From: ZCTH02-B3 sp036563895 | GTDB lineage: Bacteria; Bacillota; Bacilli; Paenibacillales; Paenibacillaceae | NCBI GenBank assembly: GCA_036563895.1 | Contig: DATCLN010000140.1 | Span: forward strand, 1 to 34,954 | Direction of reading: 5' to 3' | Length of the DNA stretch: 34,954 nt | Shown: one piece after another, positions 18,327-26,932 of the stretch | Layout: each line of letters opens with the position of its first letter | Numbering within the stretch: position 1 is the first letter of the stretch | Made by a program: the position numbers and the translations under genes | Notes under the pieces: generated by a model | The model's input: the letters and a program-made list of their open reading frames with translations, nothing else | Database searches by the model: none | What the model was told of the DNA's origin: nothing

Positions 18327-19100
18327 TCACCTTCCCATTTCGCCCGATTCGTAGGCCAGGCAGGCGAGGGCCGCCGGCGCGGCGGTCTCCGTGCGCAGCG
18401 TCCGGGGGCCGAGGCCCGTCCACACCGCGCCCGCCCGGGCCGCTTCTTCGGCCTCTTCCGCCGTGAAGCCGCCTTCGGGCCCGATCACGAGCAGCAGGCG
18501 GGGCCGCACGCCGGGGCGTTCCCCGCCGGCCAGCCGTTCCCGGTGCTCCGCGAGCACCGTCCGGAGGCCCCGCCTTCCTTCTTCTTCATAGCAAAAAAGC
18601 ACCAGATCGAAAAAGGGAAACCGCGCGAGCAGTTCCTTCCACTCCATCACGGGCGCCACTTCCGGCACCGCGCTGCGGTGCGCCTGTTCCGCGGCTTCCT
18701 TGGCGATTTTCCGCCATCGCACAAGGCGCCTGGCCTCCTTCGCGCCGTCATACTCCACGACGGTGCGCCGCGACACGAAGGGCCAGAAGGCGGCCGCGCC
18801 GGTTTCCGTGCCCTTCTGGATGACGACCTCCATTTTGTCCCCCTTGGGCAGGCTCTGCGCCACCGTCACCGCCCAGGGGGGCTCATTGCTTTCCGCCAGG
18901 AACCGCACGACGTCCGCTTCCACCGCGTCCGGTCCGACCCGCGTCGCCTCGGCCAGGGCGTCCCGTCCGGTCCCGTCGCAGGCGATGAAGCGGTCACCGG
19001 GCTTGCCCCGCAGGACCCGGGCGAAATGGCGCGCGTCTTCGCCCGTCAGGGTGACGGCGCGGTCGCTCATGCGCTCCGGCGAAACGAAGTAACGCTGCAT
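18327..19100 (-). CDS. rsmE: 16S rRNA (uracil(1498)-N(3))-methyltransferase RsmE
   Basis: SPOUT-fold methyltransferase that modifies U1498 of 16S rRNA. At 257 residues it has the N-terminal PUA-like domain (GEDARHFARVLRGKPGD, about residues 20-36) and the C-terminal trefoil-knot SAM site with VIGPEGGFT and LGPRTLRTETAA, the family signature. The ATG at 19100 is preceded by GGGGAGG about 10 bp upstream. It sits between the M50 protease gene (95 bp upstream) and mtaB (9 bp downstream). Nothing unusual is seen in the protein. Confidence 0.96.
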   Translation of the reverse strand: MQRYFVSPERMSDRAVTLTGEDARHFARVLRGKPGDRFIACDGTGRDALAEATRVGPDAVEADVVRFLAESNEPPWAVTVAQSLPKGDKMEVVIQKGTETGAAAFWPFVSRRTVVEYDGAKEARRLVRWRKIAKEAAEQAHRSAVPEVAPVMEWKELLARFPFFDLVLFCYEEEGRRGLRTVLAEHRERLAGGERPGVRPRLLLVIGPEGGFTAEEAEEAARAGAVWTGLGPRTLRTETAAPAALACLAYESGEMGR

Positions 19101-19195
19101 CCGCTGGTGTCCTCCCCGGCGGTTCTCCCAAGGTTTTTCGACATCATTTCAACTTCCATGATACCCGTTCCTTCGCCGCTCCGCCACCGAAAAAA

Positions 19196-19870
19196 TCATG
19201 GCAGACCGGCGAAAACCGCGTCCAAGAAGCCCACCATCCCCCTCACCAGCGGCTCCCGCAGCCCGAACAGCGGAGCGATGGTGACCGCCCGCAGCTGCGG
19301 GATGAACACGAGCAGGAGGAAGATCAGGACCCCCCACTGCTCGTACCGCGCGATCCGCATGCGGAATCCGAGGGGCGCGAACTCCTCCACGATCCGGTAG
19401 CCGTCGAGGGGCGGCAGCGGGATGAGGTTGAAGATGAGCAGTACGAGATTGATGTTGATCCAATAATTAAATAATATTTGCAGATTCGTCAATGTCCCGC
19501 GCGAAACGTCCAGGAGCACCCCCGAACGGGCCAGGCCGTACCAGACGGCGACGCCCAAAAACGCCAGCAGCAGGTTGCTCAGCGGCCCGGCCGCGGTCAC
19601 CGTGATGTTCATGATCCGCGGACGGCGGAAGTTGCTGCGCCTGACCGGCACCGGCTTGGCCCAGCCGAATCCCGCCAGCAGCAGAAACAGCATGCCGATC
19701 ACGTCCAGGTGCGCCAGGGGGTTCAGCGTGACGCGCCCTTCCCGGTACGCGGTGGGATCGCCGAACTTCCAGGCGGTCCAGGCGTGGGCGAATTCGTGGA
19801 CGGTGAAGGCGGCCACCATCGTGATGAGAATGTAAGGGAGATGCTCCAGCGGAAACCACAGAAAACTCAC
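19196..19870 (-). CDS. Site-2-type (M50) membrane metalloprotease
   Basis: Intramembrane zinc metalloprotease of the M50/S2P superfamily, 224 residues, like the YwhC group. The catalytic HEFAH (H25, E26, H29) lies at the end of the first membrane segment, and the third metal ligand is the Asp in NLIPLPPLDGYR near residue 153. About five to six hydrophobic segments are visible; no PDZ domain is present, which fits the small single-domain group. The start is GTG at 19870, six bases after an AGGGGGGG run, and only 12 bp separates it from the prmA stop, so it is part of the heat-shock operon read-through. Its substrate is unknown. Confidence 0.92.
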   Translation of the reverse strand: MSFLWFPLEHLPYILITMVAAFTVHEFAHAWTAWKFGDPTAYREGRVTLNPLAHLDVIGMLFLLLAGFGWAKPVPVRRSNFRRPRIMNITVTAAGPLSNLLLAFLGVAVWYGLARSGVLLDVSRGTLTNLQILFNYWININLVLLIFNLIPLPPLDGYRIVEEFAPLGFRMRIARYEQWGVLIFLLLVFIPQLRAVTIAPLFGLREPLVRGMVGFLDAVFAGLP

Positions 19871-19882
19871 GGCCGCCCCCCC

Positions 19883-20887
19883 TTACGGCTTGCGGACGAT
19901 CAGCGCCGTCCAGCGCTCTTCCCGCAGGCGTTCCAACTCCTCGAACCCCGCTTCCCGGAGCGCCCGGGCCGTCTGGTCCTCCCGGTTTTCATAGATGCCG
20001 GACGCGATGAACACCCCGCCCGGCCTGAGCACCCGCGCCACATCGTCCGCCAGGCGCAGGATGATCTCCGCCAGCAGATTGGCCGTCACCAGGCCGACCG
20101 GCGGACGGAAGGCGGGCGGCACGTTTTCCCCGCTTTTCAGGATTTCCAGCAGATCGCTCCGCCGGACCTCGATCCGGTCTTCAAGGCCGTTCAGCCGGAC
20201 GTTGGAGGCAGCGCTGGAAACGGCGACGGGATCGAGATCCAGCGCCAGGACCCGCGCGGCGCCCAGCTTCACGGCGCCGATGGCCAGGATGCCGGAACCG
20301 GTGCCCACGTCGATGACCGTTTCCCCGCCCCTTACAACGCGCTCCAGCGCAACGAGGCACAGCTTCGTCGTCGGATGGGTGCCGGTGCCGAAGGCCATTC
20401 CCGGGTCCAGCCCGATGACGATTTCGCCGGGCCGCGGGTCGTACGCTTCCCACACCGGCTTCACCGTCAGCCGTTCGGTGACGGAAATCGGCTTGTAATA
20501 TTGTTTCCAGGCCTCCGCCCAGTCTTCCTCCCGCACCGAACCCGTTTCCACGGCGAACCGGCCGGGATCGTATCCGAAGGCGAGCAGCTCTTCCAGCGCC
20601 TGCCGCAGGCGCCGTTCGATGTCCGCAATGTCCGTCCCTTCGGCGAAATATCCCGTGATCTTCGCGTACCCTTCGGGCAGATCGCCCGGCGGAAGCTCGA
20701 ACCATTCCCCGTACGGGGCGCCGCTCCCGCCGCCCGCCGGCCGCGATTCCTCGATGGCCACGCCGGAGGCGCCGAGTTCCCACAGATAGTGGGCCGCCAT
20801 TTCCTGCGCCTCCTGCCGCGCCAGCACCGACACTTCATGCCACAGCAAGGCTCCGCTCTCCTTTTCCCGACGTTCCCGCGCCGTCAT
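19883..20887 (-). CDS. prmA: Ribosomal protein L11 methyltransferase PrmA
   Basis: Trimethylates ribosomal protein L11. Up to 334 residues: an N-terminal substrate-binding domain (WHEVSVLARQEAQEMAAHYL onward), the family motif DPGMAFGTGTHPTT, the SAM-binding loop VIDVGTGSGILAIGA, and NLLAEII as the motif IV equivalent. An acidic/Gly-rich loop at about residues 50-60 is slightly long. Two starts compete: the ATG at 20887, 9 bp after the dnaJ stop but with a weak ribosome binding site, and a TTG at 20848 behind AGGAG with good spacing, which would give 321 residues and an N-terminus closer to the family's usual one. Position behind dnaJ is the standard Firmicutes arrangement. Confidence 0.95.
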   Translation of the reverse strand: MTARERREKESGALLWHEVSVLARQEAQEMAAHYLWELGASGVAIEESRPAGGGSGAPYGEWFELPPGDLPEGYAKITGYFAEGTDIADIERRLRQALEELLAFGYDPGRFAVETGSVREEDWAEAWKQYYKPISVTERLTVKPVWEAYDPRPGEIVIGLDPGMAFGTGTHPTTKLCLVALERVVRGGETVIDVGTGSGILAIGAVKLGAARVLALDLDPVAVSSAASNVRLNGLEDRIEVRRSDLLEILKSGENVPPAFRPPVGLVTANLLAEIILRLADDVARVLRPGGVFIASGIYENREDQTARALREAGFEELERLREERWTALIVRKP

Positions 20888-20896
20888 TGGCCCGCG

Positions 20897-22030
20897 TCAT
20901 TCGCCCATGATCGCCCTGCGCATCCGCTCGAACAGCGATTTCTGCTTGTCGTGCGTCTCATCGCCCAGGGTTTTGGCGAATTCGCGCAGCAGCTCTTTCT
21001 GGTGTTCCGTCAGATTGGTGGGCGTCACCACCGTCACCCGGACGTGCTGGTCGCCCGCCCCGTATCCCCTGAGCCGCGGCACCCCTTTGCCCTTCAGGCG
21101 GAAATAGGTGCCGGTCTGGGTTCCCGGCGGAATCCGCAACCTGACCTTCCCCGTCAGTGTCGGAACCTCGATTTCGTCGCCCAGCGCCGCCTGGACGAAG
21201 GTGAGCGGAACCTCGCAGTAAATGTCGTCGCCTTCCCGCTCGAAGAACTCGTGCGGCTTGACCCGGATGATGATGTACAGGTCACCGGGCGGTCCGCCCC
21301 GCAGGCCCGCTTCGCCTTCGCCGGGGATGCGCAGCTGCGAGCCGTCGTCCACCCCGGCGGGAATCTTGACCTGGATCCGGCGCTGGCGGCGGACCCGGCC
21401 GCTGCCGCCGCAGGAGGTGCAGCGCTCCCGGACGATCCGCCCGCGCCCGCCGCAGGCCGGACAGGTCCGGCGGTTGACGATGCGGCCGAAGGGCGTGTGC
21501 TGCACCGTCTCCTGCTGGCCGGTGCCGCGGCAGACGCCGCACGTCTCCGGGCGGGTGCCCGGTCTGGCGCCGCTGCCATGGCAGACATCGCACGTCTCCG
21601 TGCGGGGAACCGTGATCTCCGTTTCCTTGCCGAACACCGCTTCCTTGAACTCGACGGTCAGCGTGTACCGCAAATCCTCGCCGCGCTGCGGGGCGTTGGG
21701 ATCCCGCCGGGGGCCGGTACCGAAAAACATATCGAAAAGATCGCCAAAACCGCCGAAATCGGCCCCGGTGAATCCTCCCATGCCTTCCGCCCCGCCGAAA
21801 CCGGCGGCCGGGTCTTCATGGCCGTAGCGGTCGTAGCGGGCGCGCTTCTCCGGATCGCTGAGCACTTCGTAGGCTTCCCTGATTTCCTTGAACTTCTGCT
21901 CGGCGTCCGGCGCCTTGTTCACGTCGGGATGGTATTGACGGGCGAGCTTCCGGTACGCCTTCTTGATCTCTTCCGGCGAAGCGTCCCGGGACACGCCCAG
22001 CACTTCATAGTAGTCCCTTTTCTCCGCCAA
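20897..22030 (-). CDS. dnaJ: Chaperone protein DnaJ
   Basis: Hsp40 co-chaperone that loads substrates on DnaK and stimulates its ATPase. The 377-residue protein is complete: J domain with HPD (about residues 33-35), Gly/Phe-rich stretch (GGFTGADFGGFGDLFDMFF), four zinc-binding repeats CDVCHGSG, CGVCRGTG, CPACGGRG and CTSCGGSG, then the two C-terminal beta domains. The start codon is TTG at 22030 (TTG-GCG-GAG-AAA), with GAGGAGG about 8 bp upstream. A hairpin lies between dnaK and this gene. The weak start and the hairpin together would be expected to keep DnaJ below DnaK levels; this is inference. Confidence 0.97.
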   Translation of the reverse strand: MAEKRDYYEVLGVSRDASPEEIKKAYRKLARQYHPDVNKAPDAEQKFKEIREAYEVLSDPEKRARYDRYGHEDPAAGFGGAEGMGGFTGADFGGFGDLFDMFFGTGPRRDPNAPQRGEDLRYTLTVEFKEAVFGKETEITVPRTETCDVCHGSGARPGTRPETCGVCRGTGQQETVQHTPFGRIVNRRTCPACGGRGRIVRERCTSCGGSGRVRRQRRIQVKIPAGVDDGSQLRIPGEGEAGLRGGPPGDLYIIIRVKPHEFFEREGDDIYCEVPLTFVQAALGDEIEVPTLTGKVRLRIPPGTQTGTYFRLKGKGVPRLRGYGAGDQHVRVTVVTPTNLTEHQKELLREFAKTLGDETHDKQKSLFERMRRAIMGE

Positions 22031-22053
22031 TCTTCAAGCCTCCTCAACAAAAG

Positions 22054-22105
22054 AAGCCAAAGCCGCGCCGCACGCCCTGGGGCGCCGGCCTCGACGCTTT
22101 GGCTT
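22054..22105 (-). terminator. Stem-loop between dnaK and dnaJ (partial terminator or processing hairpin)
   Basis: On the transcribed strand AAGCCAAAGC (22105-22096) pairs perfectly with GCTTTGGCTT (22063-22054) around a 32-nt G+C-rich loop. The bases that follow read CTTTTGTT, a weak T-run, and then the dnaJ ribosome binding site. This is consistent with partial termination or an RNA-stabilising end for the hrcA-grpE-dnaK transcript. Confidence 0.6.
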
Positions 22106-22120
22106 TCAGCGCACGGCTCA

Positions 22121-23980
<1,860 letters not shown>

Positions 23981-24037
23981 GTTATGCGAACTCCTCCTCA
24001 CCGTTTCGAGGCTTGCGAATTCGAAAACCGAAGCCGG

Positions 24038-24994
24038 TCAGCCGCTCACCTTGACCAGGGCGGGCCGCAGCACCTTGTCCTTCAGCCAGTATCCGGTCTG
24101 CAGCACTTCCACCACGATGCCCTCTTCATATTCGTCCGAAGGCACCCGCATGACCGCCTGGTGCAGATTGGGGTCGAAGGGCTGGCCCACCGGCTCCATC
24201 GCCTTCAGCCCGTCGGCTTCCAGCACCTGCCTGAGCTGCCGGTAAATCATCTCCACGCCCTTGCGGAACGCTTCGAATTCGGCTTGCGCGGCGCCGGACG
24301 CCGCGCCTTCCGGCTGTCCTTCCGCCTTCGCCTTGTCCGCGCCTTCCGCCTTGCCGACGGTCTGCAAGGCTCTTTCAAAGTTGTCCAAAACTGGAAGCAG
24401 CTCGCTGATCAGCTTCATGGACGCATACTGGGCGAGCTCTTCCTTCTCCCGCTGCGTCCTGCGGCGATAGTTGTCAAAATCGGCCATCACGCGCAAATAG
24501 CGGTTGTACCATTCCTGGACGCGGGGATCCTCTTCCTGCCGGTCTGCCGGAGCTTCCTCTTCCCCGGTGCCCGCCTGGCCGCCGCTTTCCGCCTCCGCGC
24601 CGGCTTCTCCGCCTGCGCCGTCCAAATTTGTATCGGCTTCTGCGGCTTCATCCGGGGGATTCCCGGCATCCGGCCCGGAACCGTCCGCCGCGCGGCTTTC
24701 GCCGGCCGCACCGGCTTTATCGGCAGCGCCGGCCTTGGCGTCCGCACCGGCTTCCGCGTCCGCCCCGGCCGCCTCGGCCTTCGCCGCATTGCCGGTCTCC
24801 GCGTGCGCCTTGGCCGCCCCGGCCCCCGCCGCCTTGCGGGCCTCCGCATCCGTGCCGGCCGCCTCCGCCGGCCGGTCCCCGGTGTCCGCAGGCTCAAGGC
24901 CCTCCGCTTCCGGCGCGGACCGCCCGGCCCCGTCCGCGTCGCACGCGGCCGCAGCCTTCCGGCGCAAGGGTTCCGTCTGACGATCCTTTGCCAT
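24038..24994 (-). CDS. grpE: Nucleotide exchange factor GrpE with very long N-terminal extension
   Basis: Releases ADP from DnaK. The conserved core starts near residue 157 (QEWYNRYLRVMADFDNYRRR) and runs to the C-terminal beta domain with PVGQPFDPNLHQAV and TGYWLKDKVLRPALVKV. The whole protein is 318 residues against about 190 in Bacillus. The extra length is an N-terminal tail of about 155 residues built almost only of Ala, Gly, Glu, Asp and Lys, plus a similar insertion of about 25 residues in the core (about 211-236, near GKAEGADKAKAEG). The ATG at 24994 is set by AGGAG 7 bp upstream; no start with a good site lies closer to the core. It follows hrcA by 86 bp. Confidence 0.96.
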   Translation of the reverse strand: MAKDRQTEPLRRKAAAACDADGAGRSAPEAEGLEPADTGDRPAEAAGTDAEARKAAGAGAAKAHAETGNAAKAEAAGADAEAGADAKAGAADKAGAAGESRAADGSGPDAGNPPDEAAEADTNLDGAGGEAGAEAESGGQAGTGEEEAPADRQEEDPRVQEWYNRYLRVMADFDNYRRRTQREKEELAQYASMKLISELLPVLDNFERALQTVGKAEGADKAKAEGQPEGAASGAAQAEFEAFRKGVEMIYRQLRQVLEADGLKAMEPVGQPFDPNLHQAVMRVPSDEYEEGIVVEVLQTGYWLKDKVLRPALVKVSG

Positions 24995-25026
24995 ATCCAA
25001 GCTCCTTTTCCTCCATCGTGTAGAAA

Positions 25027-25053
25027 GGCGGACACCTTGACCGGTGTGCCGCC
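25027..25053 (-). terminator. Stem-loop between hrcA and grpE
   Basis: GGCGGACACC (25027-25036) pairs with GGTGT and CCGCC (25043-25053) with one bulged base and a six-base loop. On the transcribed strand TTTCT follows, then the grpE ribosome binding site. It is terminator-like but with a short T-run, so an attenuator or RNA-processing site inside the operon is more likely than a full stop. Confidence 0.5.
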
Positions 25054-25080
25054 CTGGCGCGATGTTCCCGATACGCTATG

Positions 25081-26106
25081 TCACTTGTACCAACGGGCCA
25101 GCAGGGTTGCCAGATCGCCGGACATGTAATCCAGCAGGCCGATCACCTTGCTGTAGTCCATCCGGGTCGGCCCCAGGATGCCGATGGTGCCGAGGGATTC
25201 GCCGTCCAGCGTGAACGATACGGATATAAGACTGCACTGGTTGATTTCCTCGACGGCGTTCTCGGTGCCGATCCGCACCTGGATGCCTTCCGACTGGGTC
25301 GGAAACAGCTGCATCACTTTCTTGGTCTCCTCCAGGATCCCGAGAACGGTCTGCAGCTTGGTGACGTCCCTGAATTCGGGCTGGGACAGCATGTTTTTCG
25401 TGCCGCTCAGCGTCACCCTCGGCTCGATCCCGCTGCTCAGGGACGATTCCAGCATCGCCACGATTTTCTCGCAGCGGTCGACGTACATGCCGAGCTCCCT
25501 CTGGACCTCGCTGTTGAGCCTGGCCCGCACCTGATGGAGCGGCAGGCCGGTCAGCTTGGCGTTGAGCAGGTTCACGACCCGGCGCACGTCGCCGAGATCC
25601 ACGCCGTGCGGCACGGAGATGTTGCGATGCTCCACATGGCCCATGTTGGTGACGATGATCGCCACGGCGGAATCGTCATTGATGGGCACCAGATCGAAAT
25701 GTTTCAGGGTCGTGGTAAAAATCTCCGGTCCCAGCGCGATGGACGTGTAGTTGGTGAGCTGGGACAAAATGGCCGCCGCTTCGTTGAGCACTTCTTCCCA
25801 GTGCTTTACCCGTTCGGCAAAGAGCTGCCGGATCTTTTGGATATCCTGTTCGTCGATCTCATACGGCTGGATGAGATGGTCGACGTAGTAGCGATATCCT
25901 TTGTTGGAGGGAACCCGTCCAGCGGAAGTGTGCGGCTGTTCCAGCAGCCCAAGCTCTTCCAGATCGGCCATCTCGTTGCGGATCGTGGCCGGGCTGAACG
26001 CCACCTCTTTCCGCTTGGAAATGCTGCGGGAACCGACCGGTTCGGCGTATCGGATGTAGTCGTCCACAATGGCTGTCAGAATCCTCCGCTGACGATCGCT
26101 CAACAT
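25081..26106 (-). CDS. hrcA: Heat-inducible transcription repressor HrcA
   Basis: Repressor of class I heat-shock genes; it binds CIRCE operators and needs GroEL for activity. The 341-residue protein has the N-terminal winged helix (SDRQRRILTAIVDDYI, SPATIRNEMADLEELG at about residues 38-53, and TSAGRVPSNKGYRYYVD) followed by the GAF-like and inserted dimerisation domains typical of the family. The ATG at 26106 lies 9 bp after GGGAGG. It is the first gene of its operon and a perfect CIRCE sits between the promoter and the start, so it represses itself together with grpE, dnaK and dnaJ. Confidence 0.97.
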   Translation of the reverse strand: MLSDRQRRILTAIVDDYIRYAEPVGSRSISKRKEVAFSPATIRNEMADLEELGLLEQPHTSAGRVPSNKGYRYYVDHLIQPYEIDEQDIQKIRQLFAERVKHWEEVLNEAAAILSQLTNYTSIALGPEIFTTTLKHFDLVPINDDSAVAIIVTNMGHVEHRNISVPHGVDLGDVRRVVNLLNAKLTGLPLHQVRARLNSEVQRELGMYVDRCEKIVAMLESSLSSGIEPRVTLSGTKNMLSQPEFRDVTKLQTVLGILEETKKVMQLFPTQSEGIQVRIGTENAVEEINQCSLISVSFTLDGESLGTIGILGPTRMDYSKVIGLLDYMSGDLATLLARWYK

Positions 26107-26133
26107 CCGACGCCCCTCCCTATGCAGTTGTCG

Positions 26134-26160
26134 TTAGCACTCACCGCAAAAGAGTGCTAA
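26134..26160 (-). promoter_or_regulatory. CIRCE operator (HrcA binding site)
   Basis: Perfect canonical inverted repeat TTAGCACTC-N9-GAGTGCTAA. It starts 28 bp upstream of the hrcA ATG, downstream of the -10 region, placing it at or just after the transcription start. Confidence 0.98.
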
Positions 26161-26171
26161 CCGATATTACA

Positions 26172-26201
26172 AAAATACCAAAGCGAGCCCGCCATTGTCA
26201 A
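26172..26201 (-). promoter_or_regulatory. Sigma-A-type promoter of the hrcA operon
   Basis: A perfect -35 TTGACA (26201-26196) is followed after 18 bp by TATTTT (26177-26172), four of six matches to TATAAT. Transcription would begin close to the edge of the CIRCE operator. Confidence 0.7.
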
Positions 26202-26242
26202 GGTTTGCGCGCCCGCGCGGGCGTTCGCCCGCGGGCGGCCGC

Positions 26243-26277
26243 AAAACGAAAAACCGCCCCGTTCAACCGGTGGCGGT
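26243..26277 (-). terminator. Intrinsic terminator of the acetyltransferase gene
   Basis: On the transcribed strand ACCGCC and GGCGGT form a six-bp stem that spans the stop codon, followed by TTTTTCGTTTT. A further G+C-rich hairpin (8-bp arms CGCGGGCG/CGCCCGCG, 26216-26233) lies next to it, before the hrcA promoter. Confidence 0.65.
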
Positions 26278-26784
26278 GCGCAGGGCCGCGGGCGGCTCGC
26301 TTTGGCTTTCCGCCGTCGCCCCGACGTCGAGCACCCGGAGCATGGCGATTTCGTCGCAGTTGTCGCGCTTGGGGCAGTGGATGCAGTCCGTCCACACCTT
26401 TTCCGGGAAAATGCTCATGTCCACCACTTCGAAACCGTTTTTGCGGAAAAAATCCACGGCATAGGTCAGCGCCATCACCTTGGGGATGCCCTGGGATCTC
26501 GCTTCCTCGATGAGCAGTTCCACGAGCCGGGTTCCGACGCCCATCCCCTTGTAGCCTTCGGCCATTCCGAGGGAACGGATTTCCGCCAGGTCGTTGCCGA
26601 GGCGGATCAGGGAGCCGCAGCCGATGAGCTTTCCGTCGTCTTCCGCCACGTAAAATTTGTCGATGTTCCGCCTCAGCGCTTCCCGCGAACGGGGCAGCAT
26701 GATGCCTTTTTCCGCATACCCCTGTATGAGGTCGTGGAGCGCGTCCACGTCAGACAGCCTTGCCTTGCGGCAAACAATGCCCAT
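26263..26784 (-). CDS. GNAT family N-acetyltransferase, ArgA-like
   Basis: Acetyl-CoA-dependent acetyltransferase of the GNAT fold, 173 residues. The acetyl-CoA loop is GMAEGYKGMGVGTRLVE, and the C-terminal half has LTYAVDFFRKNGFEVVD, as in the short N-acetylglutamate synthase-like group. A cysteine cluster CIHCPKRDNC near residues 131-140 is typical of these stand-alone ArgA relatives. The ATG at 26784 gives MGIVCRKARLSD, the normal family start. It is a one-gene unit: a terminator lies behind hemW on one side and another at its own end, and its promoter is overlapped by two ArgR-box-like sequences. A role in arginine synthesis is therefore likely, though inferred. Other amino-acid substrates cannot be excluded. 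Confidence 0.85.
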   Translation of the reverse strand: MGIVCRKARLSDVDALHDLIQGYAEKGIMLPRSREALRRNIDKFYVAEDDGKLIGCGSLIRLGNDLAEIRSLGMAEGYKGMGVGTRLVELLIEEARSQGIPKVMALTYAVDFFRKNGFEVVDMSIFPEKVWTDCIHCPKRDNCDEIAMLRVLDVGATAESQSEPPAALRTATG

Positions 26785-26819
26785 GAATGTCCCATCTCGC
26801 TTCCTGCGAACGTCTATGA

Positions 26820-26853
26820 TGAATAAATATATATGATTCTGAATAAAAGTCAA
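26820..26853 (-). promoter_or_regulatory. Acetyltransferase promoter with two ArgR-box-like sites
   Basis: TTGACT (26853-26848) and TATATT (26831-26826) are spaced by 16 bp and each matches five of six consensus bases. On the plus strand TGAATAAA occurs twice, at 26820-26827 and 26840-26847, 20 bp apart. The box starting GATGAATAAATAT resembles the Bacillus ARG box (CATGAATAAAAATTCAA). Both sites cover the promoter, as expected for repression by an ArgR/AhrC protein. Confidence 0.6.
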
Positions 26854-26872
26854 TAACCGTTTGCTGAAATTC

Positions 26873-26913
26873 GAAAAAAAATACAGAGACCGTCCGCCAG
26901 ACAGACCGGACGG
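26873..26913 (-). terminator. Intrinsic terminator after hemW
   Basis: On the transcribed strand CCGTCCG (26913-26907) and CGGACGG (26896-26890) form a seven-bp stem with a ten-base loop, followed by TCTCTGTA and a run of eight T. It ends the lepA-hemW transcript. Confidence 0.85.
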
Positions 26914-26932
26914 CCGCCTGCCCGTTCCCGCA

